Positions 9,279 to 18,171 of a DNA stretch of 64,000 nt are shown here, one piece after another (positions within the stretch are counted from its first letter, which is position 1; the number at the start of each line of letters is the position of its first letter). The notes beneath the pieces are model-generated. The model made no database searches. It saw only the letters and a list, made by a program, of their open reading frames with translations, and was not told the DNA's origin. The stretch lies in assembly GCF_030381805.1 (NCBI RefSeq), contig NZ_JAUDRH010000025.1, positions 21,984 through 85,983 of the forward strand, given 5' to 3'. A program made the translations under genes and the position numbers. The stretch is from Chlorogloeopsis sp. ULAP01. GTDB taxonomy: Bacteria > Cyanobacteriota > Cyanobacteriia > Cyanobacteriales > Nostocaceae.

Positions 9279-11114
9279 ATGCATATCGGTTCTCAATATT
9301 TAGGCGATCGCACTTGCAACTTTACTCTCTGGGCGCCTTTAGTAGGTGAAGTTGCAGTTCACCTAGTTGCTCCAGAGGAAAAATTTATTCCCCTAAAAAA
9401 GGACGAACGAGGCTACTGGCATGGTACAGTTAGCAATATCGATCCAAATACTCTTTACTTTTATCAACTTGAAGGTTTAACCGACCGAGCCGATCCCGCT
9501 TCCCATTCTCAACCCCAAGGAGTTCACGGCCCATCCCAAGTAATTGACCACAACGCTTTCAAATGGAATGATGACCAATGGCAGGGAATACCCCTAGAAC
9601 AAATGGTCATCTACGAGTTACACGTTGGAACTTTTACTCAAGAAGGTTCCTTTGAGGCAGTAATTCCCCGGATATCTGAACTATTAGAGTTAGGCGTAAA
9701 CGCAATTGAAATAATGCCTGTTGCCCAGTTTCCAGGAGAACGCAACTGGGGCTACGACGGCACTTTTCCTTATGCAGTGCAAGATTCCTACGGTGGCGTC
9801 AATGGTTTGAAGCAACTAGTGAATGTCTGCCATCAACAAGGCATGGCAGTGATTTTGGATGTAGTTTACAACCATCTTGGCCCGGAAGGCAATTATCTTT
9901 GGGGATTTGGTACTTACTTTACCGATCACTACAAAACACCTTGGGGTAGTGCGATTAATTTTGACACAGCTTACAGTGATGGTGTCAGATACTACTTTGT
10001 CCAGAATGTTCTCTACTGGCTAGAAAACTTTCATCTTGATGCTTTGCGTTTGGATGCCATCCACGCCATCTATGACTTTGGTGCTCAACATATTTTGGCA
10101 GAAATGGCTGACGCAGTCGCCCAACTTTCACAGCAGCAAGAACGCAAACGCTATCTAATTGCAGAAAGCGATCTCAACGATACCCGTATTATCCGTCCTC
10201 AAACAGTAGGTGGTTATGGGATAGATGCTCAGTGGAGCGATGATTTTCACCATGCTTTGCATACAGTCGTCACAGGAGAAAATATTGGATATTACCAAGA
10301 CTTTGGCAGTTTAGAACAATTAGCAAAAGCTTATCGCCACGCCTTTGTTTATACTTGGGACTATTCCCCCCATCGCCGACGCTATCACGGTAACGATACG
10401 AGCGGTTGCCTTGCCAGTCAGTTTGTAGTTTGTTCGCAAAATCACGATCAAGTCGGAAATCGGATGCTAGGCGATCGCCTCTCCTCACTCATTTCCTTTG
10501 AAGCACTCAAATTAACAGCAGCAGCAGTTCTCCTTTCTCCTTACGTTCCCATGTTGTTTATGGGAGAAGAATACGGCGAGACAGCACCTTTCCTCTATTT
10601 TGTCAGCCACAGCGACCCTAACATCATTAAAGGAGTACGAGAAGGCAGAAAAGCGGAATTTTCTGCTTTTTTTGATGCTAGCGGACAAGAACCACCAGAT
10701 CCGCAAGCCGTAGAGACATTAGAGCGATCGTGTCTCAATTGGCAGATGCGCCACGAAGGTAAAAATCGAGCGCTATGGTTGTTTTACCAAAAATTATTCC
10801 AACTAAGAAGAGAAATTCCCGCCTTGACTAACTTAGATCGCAACAACTTAGAAGCTTTGGTAATAGAACCAGAGAAAGTTTTATCTTTGCGGCGTTGGTG
10901 TGAGAATAGTCAAGTTATGTGTTGGTTTAACTTTAGTCAAGAAGTGGTAAAGATTACAGCAAATCTACCTTCCGGAATTTGGGAAAAAACACTCGACTCT
11001 GCTGAACCCACCTGGGGAGGCAGTGGTTCCCAGTTACCGGAGCAAATTTCTACTGAGGAACAACAAACACTAGTATTAAATCCTGAAAGCGTTATTGTTT
11101 ACAGTAATTACTAG
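9279..11114 (+). CDS. treZ: Malto-oligosyltrehalose trehalohydrolase
   Basis: The 611-aa GH13_10 enzyme has an N-terminal E-set domain (about 1-90) and a barrel with D259 (ALRLDAIHAIYD), E296 (LIAESDLNDTRII) and D390 (QNHDQVGNRMLGDRL). The family motifs QVMIYELHVGTFT-like (here QMVIYELHVGTFTQEG) and WNYDG-like (GERNWGYDGTFPYAV) are present. It releases trehalose from the maltooligosyl-trehalose made by TreY. It lies between glgX and treY in the order expected for a TreX-TreZ-TreY pathway. The 5' end abuts a heptamer repeat with no ribosome binding site. Confidence 0.94.
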   Translation: MHIGSQYLGDRTCNFTLWAPLVGEVAVHLVAPEEKFIPLKKDERGYWHGTVSNIDPNTLYFYQLEGLTDRADPASHSQPQGVHGPSQVIDHNAFKWNDDQWQGIPLEQMVIYELHVGTFTQEGSFEAVIPRISELLELGVNAIEIMPVAQFPGERNWGYDGTFPYAVQDSYGGVNGLKQLVNVCHQQGMAVILDVVYNHLGPEGNYLWGFGTYFTDHYKTPWGSAINFDTAYSDGVRYYFVQNVLYWLENFHLDALRLDAIHAIYDFGAQHILAEMADAVAQLSQQQERKRYLIAESDLNDTRIIRPQTVGGYGIDAQWSDDFHHALHTVVTGENIGYYQDFGSLEQLAKAYRHAFVYTWDYSPHRRRYHGNDTSGCLASQFVVCSQNHDQVGNRMLGDRLSSLISFEALKLTAAAVLLSPYVPMLFMGEEYGETAPFLYFVSHSDPNIIKGVREGRKAEFSAFFDASGQEPPDPQAVETLERSCLNWQMRHEGKNRALWLFYQKLFQLRREIPALTNLDRNNLEALVIEPEKVLSLRRWCENSQVMCWFNFSQEVVKITANLPSGIWEKTLDSAEPTWGGSGSQLPEQISTEEQQTLVLNPESVIVYSNY

Positions 11115-11289
11115 AAGGCAGAAGGCAGTCCCTATGAACTTCGTACACCACCAAGTATGAAAGAGGATTCTTTCCCCTACACCCTCTTTCAAGTCAGGAG
11201 GCAGAAGGAAGAGAAGATAAAAAATTTTAATGAAATTGGAAAATTTGAGTTTGGAGGGAGAAACTTCAAGTTCAAAACCAGAACTTTCT

Positions 11290-11347
11290 AGCTTGAAACC
11301 GATCCCCTGTCCCCTGTAACCTGTCCCCTATCCCCTATCCCCTATAC
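11290..11347. repeat. STRR heptamer tract upstream of treY
   Basis: Repeats of CCCCTGT and CCCCTAT units run to within a few bases of the treY start, like the tract in front of treZ. The preceding 175 bp of the treZ-treY spacer contains a GAAAGAGG/CCTCTTTC inverted repeat (11159-11190) and nothing else recognisable. Confidence 0.8.
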
Positions 11348-11349
11348 CC

Positions 11350-14154
11350 ATGATGCAGATACCCATTGCAACCTATCGAATCCAGTTCACTCCCGAATTT
11401 GGTTTTGCCAACGCTAAAGCGATCGCTTCCTTCCTGGCAGAGTTGGGAATTTCTCATATCTACGCATCTCCCATTCTTACAGCTAGAAAAGGCAGCACTC
11501 ACGGCTACGATACCGTGAATTATAACGAAATTAGCCCCGAATTGGGTGGAAAAGAAAAATTTGAAGAACTGATTGAGGAACTCAACCAACTTAATATCGG
11601 ATGGGTGCAAGATATTGTACCCAATCACATGGCGTTTGACAGTCAAAACCAAATGCTCGTAGATGTTCTAGAAAACGGTTCTGATTCACAGTATCGAGAT
11701 TTCTTCGATATTACTTGGAACCATCACTACGAAGAAAATCGGGGCAAAGTACTAGCACCTTTTTTAGGTAAATTTTGTGGAGATTGTTTAGAAAGCGGGG
11801 AGTTACAACTACAATATGATCAAAATGGCATTACGATTAATTACTACTCGTTAAAATTTCCTATCAAAGTAGAATCTTATTACCAAGTTTTAACTTACGA
11901 CCTTGGACGTTTGCGGGAAAAAATAGGTAGAGATCACCCATGTTTCATGAAACTTTTAAGTGTTCTCTATATGTTGAAATATACTCCATCTGGAGAGGAG
12001 GGTAGAGAGCGATACGACCAGATTTCTATCATTAAACGGATGTTATGGGAACTCTGGAATGATAGCTCAGAAGTGAAAGAATTTATTGAAGAAAATATCC
12101 GTGTTTTTAATGGAGAAGCAGGTAAAGCTGAAAGCTTCAATCTTCTAGAAAATTTACTGTCTGACCAATTTTATAGGCTTTCTTATTGGAAAGTGGGTAA
12201 CGAAGAACTGAATTACAGACGCTTTTTTACAGTTAATGAACTAATTTGTCTTCGTATTGAAGAAGAACAAGTTTTCGACAATACCCATGCGTTAATTTTG
12301 GAATTAGTTAAAGAGGAAAAATTTAATGGATTAAGAATTGACCATATTGACGGACTGTATGACCCTGCAAAATACCTTAATCTACTTCGAGAACACGCTC
12401 CTGAAGTTTATTTAGTAGTAGAAAAAATTCTAGAACCTAAAGAAGAATTACCTATAACTTGGCCGATTCAGGGAACAACAGGATATGACTTTCTTAACCA
12501 AGTTAATGGAATTTTCTGTTTACAATCAGCCGAACAGGAATTTGATGATATTTATCATAGGTTTATTAGAAAACAAGTTTTCTGTGAAGATTTGATTGAC
12601 CAGAAAAAGAGATTAATTATTAACAAAGATTTAGCAGGAGACATTGATAATTTAGCCCACCTACTCAAACAGATTTCCGGACGCTATCGCTATGCTAGTG
12701 ACTTCACCATGTATGGCTTAAAAGCTGCTTTAGTGGAAATTTTGGCAGTTTTCCCAATATATCGTACCTATATCAGCAGTACTGGCGCTAGCAAAACTGA
12801 TAAGGAATATATTCAGCAAGTTCTGGATCGTGCAAAACAAAATATCCCTAACTTTCTGAATGAGTTAAATTTTATCGAGAAGTTTCTGCATTTAGATTTT
12901 GATGAGTCTTTGAAAGAAGAAGACAAGCAGCAATGGTTGCGTTTTGTCATGCGGTTGCAGCAAATGACAGGGCCATTGATGGCAAAAGGTGTCGAAGATA
13001 CTGTTATGTATGTGTATAACAGGCTGCTGTCATTGAATGAAGTAGGTTCCCATCCCGCTCATTTTGGCATTTCTTTAGAAGACTTTCATACTTTCAATCA
13101 AAACCGTTTCGCTGCTTGGCCTCATGCAATGAATACAACCTCCACCCATGATACCAAGCGGGGAGAAGATGTCAGAGCCAGGATTAATGTACTATCAGAA
13201 ATTCCCCAGGAATGGGAGAGCAATTTGAAACAGTGGCGCGAAATTAATGCTCCACAGAAGATTTCTGTTGGCGGACGAGATGTACCAACACCCAATGATG
13301 AGTATTTATTCTACCAAAGCCTTATAGGTGCTTTTCCTTTCAAGGATGAAGAGTACCCCCAGTTTGTAGAGCGGATGCAACAGTACATTATTAAAGCCAT
13401 TCGCGAAGCAAAAGTTCATACTGCCTGGCTCAAACCCGACACAGATTATGAAAATACCTTTACTCAGTTTGCAGAACAGGTATTAAAAGAACCTGAAAAT
13501 AATCCCTTTTTGGAAGCCTTTCGTCCCTTTCAGCGCAAAATTCAATACTACGGTGTATTTAATTCCCTTTCTCAAACGTTACTGAGACTTACCAGCCCTG
13601 GAGTTCCAGACACTTATCAAGGAACAGAACTTTGGGATTTAAGCTTAGTAGATCCAGATAACCGCCGTCCGGTAGACTATCAAGCACGACAAGAATATCT
13701 TCAGGATATTAAAAGCAAAATTGAGACAGACTTGCCAGGTTTAATTACAGAACTGCTACAAAATCCAGAAGATGGACGAATTAAAATGTTCCTAACTTAT
13801 CAAGTTTTACAAGCCCGTCGGCAACATTTAGAGGTGTTCCAGCGAGGAGCATACTCCAAATTAACTGTTGCTGGTAGCTTAAAAAGTCATGTTGTCGGAT
13901 TTGCCAGGGAATTGGGAGATAAAAAAATCCTAGCGATCGCTCCCCGTTTCTTCACCTCTCTCGTCAAAGAAGGAGAATATCCTCTCGGCGAACAGATTTG
14001 GCAAGAAACCCGGATTGTTCCCCCTGCCGATTCTTCTCCTGTCTGGCAAGATGCGATTACAGGGCAACAAGTGCAAGGTGAAGATACTCTCTGGGTGCGG
14101 GAGATTTTACAAAAGTTTCCTGTGGCGTTGTTGGTAAATCAATCGGAGGAGTAA
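11350..14154 (+). CDS. treY: Malto-oligosyltrehalose synthase
   Basis: The 934-aa GH13_26 enzyme begins MMQIPIATYRIQFTPEFGF, the standard TreY start. Its catalytic residues are D331 (GLRIDHIDGLYDP), E358 (LVVEKILEPKEELP) and D601 (TSTHDTKRGEDVRARI). The C-terminal motifs PGVPDTYQGTELWD and LVDPDNRRPVDY are intact. It isomerises the reducing-end alpha-1,4 bond of malto-oligosaccharides to alpha-1,1, giving the substrate of TreZ. Either of the first two ATGs could be used, and no clear ribosome binding site is seen because a heptamer repeat lies upstream. No treH trehalase gene follows, because the accessory element begins 140 bp downstream. Confidence 0.94.
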   Translation: MMQIPIATYRIQFTPEFGFANAKAIASFLAELGISHIYASPILTARKGSTHGYDTVNYNEISPELGGKEKFEELIEELNQLNIGWVQDIVPNHMAFDSQNQMLVDVLENGSDSQYRDFFDITWNHHYEENRGKVLAPFLGKFCGDCLESGELQLQYDQNGITINYYSLKFPIKVESYYQVLTYDLGRLREKIGRDHPCFMKLLSVLYMLKYTPSGEEGRERYDQISIIKRMLWELWNDSSEVKEFIEENIRVFNGEAGKAESFNLLENLLSDQFYRLSYWKVGNEELNYRRFFTVNELICLRIEEEQVFDNTHALILELVKEEKFNGLRIDHIDGLYDPAKYLNLLREHAPEVYLVVEKILEPKEELPITWPIQGTTGYDFLNQVNGIFCLQSAEQEFDDIYHRFIRKQVFCEDLIDQKKRLIINKDLAGDIDNLAHLLKQISGRYRYASDFTMYGLKAALVEILAVFPIYRTYISSTGASKTDKEYIQQVLDRAKQNIPNFLNELNFIEKFLHLDFDESLKEEDKQQWLRFVMRLQQMTGPLMAKGVEDTVMYVYNRLLSLNEVGSHPAHFGISLEDFHTFNQNRFAAWPHAMNTTSTHDTKRGEDVRARINVLSEIPQEWESNLKQWREINAPQKISVGGRDVPTPNDEYLFYQSLIGAFPFKDEEYPQFVERMQQYIIKAIREAKVHTAWLKPDTDYENTFTQFAEQVLKEPENNPFLEAFRPFQRKIQYYGVFNSLSQTLLRLTSPGVPDTYQGTELWDLSLVDPDNRRPVDYQARQEYLQDIKSKIETDLPGLITELLQNPEDGRIKMFLTYQVLQARRQHLEVFQRGAYSKLTVAGSLKSHVVGFARELGDKKILAIAPRFFTSLVKEGEYPLGEQIWQETRIVPPADSSPVWQDAITGQQVQGEDTLWVREILQKFPVALLVNQSEE

Positions 14155-14193
14155 ATGGTCTGTGTCATTAGTTCTGAGAAATTAACGTGAGTC

Positions 14194-14226
14194 AGATCCC
14201 CAACTTTTTGAAAAAGTCGGGGATCT
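14194..14226. repeat. Hairpin repeat after treY
   Basis: AGATCCCC-AACTTTTT pairs with AAAAAGTC-GGGGATCT around a single-base loop, with one mismatch. It could terminate treY transcription. The sequence resembles dispersed cyanobacterial GATCCCCGACTT-type palindromes. Confidence 0.65.
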
Positions 14227-14296
14227 CATAGTCATCAAAATTAATGACATGAACTCTAGTCTGCGTTCAAAACTTTGCGGAACACGACCTTATCAT

Positions 14297-14323
14297 GGAG
14301 AGCGAAAAATTTCGGGGGAGATG
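14297..14323 (+). repeat. Left copy of 27-bp inverted repeat
   Basis: This is the exact reverse complement of 17451-17477. It lies 27 bp before the start codon of the pRiA4b-like gene. Confidence 0.95.
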
Positions 14324-14350
14324 AGGGACACGACGCGGTAAGATGACTCA

Positions 14351-15184
14351 ATGATTGATCCGGCTGAAAGAGTCATATATCAGTTAAAGGTAGTGCTGTT
14401 GGGCATTAGCCCAATGATTTGGCGACGGGTAAAAGTTAGTAGCGACAGCACAATAGAAGATTTACATTACACGATCCAGCTAGCAATGGGGTGGGAAGAT
14501 ATTCACCAAAAGACGACGGGGAAGCCCGTTCCTTTAAGGGGCGCTCAGAATCGTCGTCCGTCGTCTTGGGGCAAGGGGCATTCATGCATTGGCCAATGCC
14601 CAATTCCCAATTCACTTCGGCCCGCTTTCATCCCCCAGACTTCAGTCGGGGGATGAGCTTAACTGCACCATTTCATCATCCACGGTAAGTATTATGGGAT
14701 TACCCAACCAGGTGGAACCATTTTTAGCGATGCTGCAAAGCAGCCGCTACGCGAACGCGCCTGTGAAGTAAAACTCTCGTCCCTTGGTTTGAGAGAGAAA
14801 GAAAAGTTTTTATACGAATATGACTTCAGTATCTGCCCATTAGTGGGTGCATGGCGTTATTGGTGGCGGCATCAAATCAGAGTAGAAGCAATACTTACTC
14901 CAGATTCAAACCAAACTTACCCAATCTGCACTGACGGTAAAGGTGTTTGTCCCCCAGAGAACTATGGCGGCCCTTGGGGCTTCATGAAAGCAAGAGAAGA
15001 GTTTTTTATTTGGGATGTATTAGAGCGTTTTGCTTCAATGTTGGAGAACAAGAAGATTGACATGGACAGAGAAGAAGCCAGCAAACTACTAACTTGGCTA
15101 TTGGTTTATCAAAACCGCTTCGACCGTCAGAAAGTCAACCAACATCTACTACAATACGCTACTGGAGTCAGGGAGTTGATGTAA
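14351..15184 (+). pseudogene. pRiA4b ORF-3-like protein, interrupted by small repeat insertions
   Basis: One frame carries both halves of a pRiA4b-ORF3-like (IS-associated) protein. The first half (VIYQLKVVLLGISPMIWRRV ... AMGWEDIH) ends near 14506. The second resumes at 14666 (HHFIIHGKYYGITQPGG) and runs to the stop at 15182 (DFSICPLVGAWRYWWRHQIRVE is not quoted in full). Between them about 160 bp of palindromic repeat brings a TGA at 14654. A second, in-frame 27-bp insertion (about 14738-14764) adds roughly nine residues before VKLSSLGL. Without the first insert the frame would be open throughout. The family has no settled biochemical role but is often found next to transposases, as here, where the ISKra4 gene starts 17 bp later. 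Confidence 0.75.
14507..14665. repeat. MITE-like palindromic insertion inside the pRiA4b-like gene
   Basis: About 160 bp separate the two coding halves. It contains AGACGACGG (14511-14519) with its complement CCGTCGTCT (14558-14566), and a second hairpin, ATCCCCC ... GGGGGAT (14630-14654), whose arms extend inward as GACT/AGTC. It has no coding capacity. The left border is near ATTCAC and the right border near CTGCAC, so a short CAC duplication is possible. Confidence 0.7.
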
Positions 15185-15201
15185 TTGTTCAAGGGGATAA
15201 T

Positions 15202-16623
15202 GTGAAATTTAAAATCCAAGTAGTTGTTGAATCAGAATCAGGAGAAACCCAATTAATTCAAGAAATTTTACAAATTGAAAAGGGTAATCGTACAACCGGA
15301 AAACTTAGGACTTACCCTATCTCAAGGCAAAGAATTATTGCTTCAGACACAAAGCAGCATAGTTAATCAACAAATTACAGAATATCAAAAACAGCAGGAA
15401 TTATGCTCACATTGTGGCAAGAAGTTATTGCATAAAGATAAACGAACAATCCACATAGAACACCTTTTGGTAAGTTAAAACTGCAAGTAGGGCGATTATT
15501 TAACTGTGCTTGTACTGAGCAAACAACTCGTAGTTTTAACCCAGTAGCAAACCTACTAAAAGAGCGTACATCACCCGAATTGCTCTACCTAGAATCAAAA
15601 TTTGCATCCCTAATGTCCTATGGACTGTCTAGCAAATTATTACAAGAATTACTACCAATAGAAGGAGAAATAAACGCTACATCTATACGGAACAATCTAC
15701 ACTCACTTGGTCAGCGTTTGGAATCGGAATTACCGGAAGAAGCCGGAATATTATTTGAGGGTTGCCAGAGAGATTGGGATAGGCTTCCCAGACCTGATTT
15801 ACCATTGGTAGTAGGTATGGATGGAGGATATGTTCGTTTCTATAACAGAAAAACTAAAACAGCAGGTCAGTTTCAGGTTATTGCAGGCAAGAGTATAAAA
15901 GCTGACGGTACATCCAAGCGTTTTGGCATGGTTTATTGTTACGATACCAAACCGCAACGCCGTATATTTGAGGTGCTAAAATCTCAAGGGATGCAAATGA
16001 ACCAACAGGTCACATTTTTATCAGATGGTGAAGAAAGTATTCGTGACCTACAGTATTATCTTAACCCTAATGCAGAACATATACTCAATTGGTTTCACAT
16101 CACAATGCGGATAACTGTGATGAAACAAATTGCCAAAGGTATCACTAAAGAAGATGTAGAAATAGGTATTTCGAGCGAATCCATCCAAAAAGATTTGACC
16201 TCTTTAAAGTGGTATTTGTGGCATGGGAATGTATTTAAAGCATTATCAAAAATTGAAGATTTAATTGATAGTGCCTGTGCATTAGCTTCAGATGATTATG
16301 ATACTGAACCAAGCTTAGAGGCAGAAAAACTCTCTGACTATTTAGAGGAATTTGAAACCTACGTCTCAAATAATGGTCAGTATATTCCAAATTATGGCGA
16401 ACGCTACCGGAACTCTGAACGTATTTCTAGCTCGTTTGTAGAATCTACCGTCAATCAAGTGATTAGCAAACGATTCGTTAAAAAACAACAAATGCGGTGG
16501 ACTCCTGGATGTTGTCATCTCCTAATCCAAGTCCGAACTAAAGTTTTAAATGATGAGTGGGTTAGCAAATTCCAGCAATGGTATCCCGGATTTAGAGTTG
16601 ATAGCGAACTGGCAATACGCTAA
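15202..16623 (+). pseudogene. ISKra4-family transposase with two compensating frameshifts
   Basis: Joining three frame segments gives a ~474-aa ISKra4-type transposase, the usual size. Segment 1 starts at a GTG (VKFKIQVVVESESGE) preceded by AAGGGG. The frame changes near 15285-15300 into VQPENLGLTLSQGKELLLQ ... CSHCGKKLLHKDKRT. It changes back near 15455 into RTPFGKLKLQVGRLFNCACT and on to the long C-terminal part (VVGMDGGYVRFYNRK, VTFLSDGEESIRDLQ, ILNWFHITMRITVM), where D and E residues of a DDE-type centre would lie. The C-terminal 347 codons are intact. Two single-base changes make the gene non-functional unless they are sequencing errors or recoding sites. An AAAGCA-TTA-TGCTTT hairpin follows the stop. 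Confidence 0.82.
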
Positions 16624-16721
16624 AGCATTATGCTTTAAAATACACAATATAAAGGTAATTAAAATTACTTCATTAGCACAGATTTCTGTAGAATACTGGC
16701 TTGGTTTTTATGTCTTTTTGC

Positions 16722-16749
16722 TTACCAACTTTCGTGTTTAAGTTGGTAA
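16722..16749. promoter_or_regulatory. Inverted repeat in the recombinase promoter region
   Basis: TTACCAACTT (16722-16731) and AAGTTGGTAA (16740-16749) form a 10-bp dyad with an 8-nt spacer just upstream of the tyrosine recombinase. A related dyad, TACCAA-AAG-TTGGTA, lies at 16812-16826 inside the first codons. The repeated AAGTTGGTAAAA core suggests a protein-binding site, possibly for self-regulation, though this is inference. Confidence 0.5.
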
Positions 16750-16789
16750 AATCAGCTTGTATACCCCAAGCTTTTTAGGAGTTTGGGTC

Positions 16790-17422
16790 ATGGTCAAGCA
16801 GCCCGTCCAACTACCAAAAGTTGGTAAAACAGAAAAACAAGAGCGTCAATCGCCTAACTCTCGCAAATACTCCTCAGTCAGGACTAGGGAGTATTTGTTA
16901 CCAGAAGAAGTTGAGTTGATGCGGTCAGCAATCAGAAAATCAAAGGGTCGCCACGCTCATCGAGACTCAACCTTAATTTTGTTGATCTACCGCCACGGAT
17001 TGCGAGTGGCAGAGGTGGCATCTCTGCGCTGGGAGCAAATAGATTGGAACGGTGGTACAATTTACGTGAGGCGAGTCAAAAAAGGTACGCCCTCGGTTCA
17101 ACCACTTTCCGGGCTGGAGATTCGTTCTCTCCGTCAGCTGCAACGAGATTATCCTGTTAGTCCCTACATTTTCCAGTCTTCTCGACGTAGCCCGTTGGCA
17201 CATGATACGATCGCCGGCATTGTTGAGCGGGCTGGTGAATTAGCTGGTTTACCTTTAAGAGTTCATGCTCATATGCTGCGGCATGGAACTGGTTATTATT
17301 TGGCGAATCGAGGCATTGATACCCGAACAATTCAGAGTTACTTGGGGCATAAAAATATTCAGCATAGCGTTCGTTACACCGAACTTGCATCTACCAAATT
17401 TCAAGGACTTTGGGATGATTAA
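16790..17422 (+). CDS. FimB-sized tyrosine recombinase
   Basis: The 210-aa tyrosine recombinase lacks a separate SAM-like N-terminal domain, as FimB/FimE-type invertases do. Catalytic residues are visible: R72 (GLRVAEVASLRWEQ), a Lys in the beta-hairpin (RRVKKGTP), H161-x-x-R164 (HAHMLRHGTGYY), H187 (YLGHKNIQH) and the nucleophile Y196 (SVRYTELA). ATG 16790 is preferred over the upstream TTG at 16757 because AGGAG lies 8 nt before it. The stop codon is 28 bp from the right-hand 27-bp inverted repeat. In the family such proteins invert or excise DNA between short repeats, so those repeats are candidate substrates. All key residues are intact. Confidence 0.85.
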   Translation: MVKQPVQLPKVGKTEKQERQSPNSRKYSSVRTREYLLPEEVELMRSAIRKSKGRHAHRDSTLILLIYRHGLRVAEVASLRWEQIDWNGGTIYVRRVKKGTPSVQPLSGLEIRSLRQLQRDYPVSPYIFQSSRRSPLAHDTIAGIVERAGELAGLPLRVHAHMLRHGTGYYLANRGIDTRTIQSYLGHKNIQHSVRYTELASTKFQGLWDD

Positions 17423-17450
17423 TATTTCAACTCCTTGGTTAATTCTTGCC

Positions 17451-17477
17451 CATCTCCCCCGAAATTTTTCGCTCTCC
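17451..17477 (-). repeat. Right copy of 27-bp inverted repeat
   Basis: This is the exact reverse complement of 14297-14323. The helicase remnant becomes readable directly after it. Confidence 0.95.
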
Positions 17478-18026
17478 CAAATAGAAACTCGCGTGACAGT
17501 TGAACAACTGGAGTTGTCTACTTGGCGGCAAGTTTCGGCTGATGCGTTTATTGCGGCGTGGTCTACTGAAGTAGACGGCTTACCCAAGTTTACTACCGAT
17601 TACCTTCATTTAGTCACTGGTATTTTATTGCCCATTTGGAAAATCTTGCCACAGCACAGCAGTCGAGTCTTTCGGCTACAAACTTCGGATGGTCAAAAGA
17701 TACTCGGTCGAGTGGTGAATGCAGTAGATATTCAATCTGTGGCTGAACAACTCGGACTCAAGAATAAGTTATTGAGTCCAGCAGAACTAGTAACTTTAGT
17801 ACTGAACGAAGGGTACTCCCAACAACTACCAGGGGGTGTAACCTTGCGACGTTCTTACATTGCTGGCGAACCTCGAATAGAGTTGGTTGATGCTTTGCCG
17901 TTAGCCGCTCGACTTGTGGCGAAGGGATGTTTCACTGAAATTATTCAATGGCGCAAGCGGGTATTCATTCCAGCTACCGAGAAAGCTGCATCAATTCTGG
18001 CTGCTGCGATCAAAATTCTCGGTTGA
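17478..18026 (+). pseudogene. C-terminal remnant of a large strawberry-notch-like helicase
   Basis: The 182 codons directly after the inverted repeat (QIETRVTVEQLELSTWRQV, FTTDYLHLVTGILLPIWKIL, RVFRLQTSDGQKILGRVV) look like the extreme C-terminus of the large strawberry-notch/SNF2-type helicase proteins found on plasmids and integrative elements. Those proteins exceed 1,000 aa, and no helicase motif is present here. The frame stays open upstream through the repeat, but that part reads as an unrelated overlap with the recombinase gene. The missing N-terminal part is not found to the left of the 27-bp repeat element, so the remnant arose by deletion or rearrangement rather than a simple insertion. 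Confidence 0.55.
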
Positions 18027-18171
18027 AAATTTGAGCCACTCTACCTACAAGAGTGGCTTATTTTTTCGGCTAGGTAAATGCACCTTCATCTTCAGCCATA
18101 AGGTGTAGGACACTTCTTCAGTACAATCATTAGAGTTGCCAGGGATGAAGACAGAAAGTCAAGGAAAGGGT

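Larger units (their letters stand above)
14297..17477. mobile_element. Accessory segment bounded by a perfect 27-bp inverted repeat
   Basis: Positions 14297-14323 and 17451-17477 are exact reverse complements over 27 bp. The repeat begins GGAGAGCGAAAAATTTCG at the left and has a short internal dyad (CGAAA-AA-TTTCG). The segment holds a broken pRiA4b-ORF3-like gene, a frameshifted ISKra4-type transposase and an intact tyrosine recombinase. I see no obvious target-site duplication outside the repeats. It could be a transposon, a decayed composite of several insertions, or an invertible segment acted on by the recombinase. Confidence 0.7.

Noticed and set aside
17265..17477. N-terminal extension of the helicase remnant across the recombinase gene
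   Set aside because: This part overlaps the recombinase coding sequence and the inverted repeat, and shows no helicase-like sequence.
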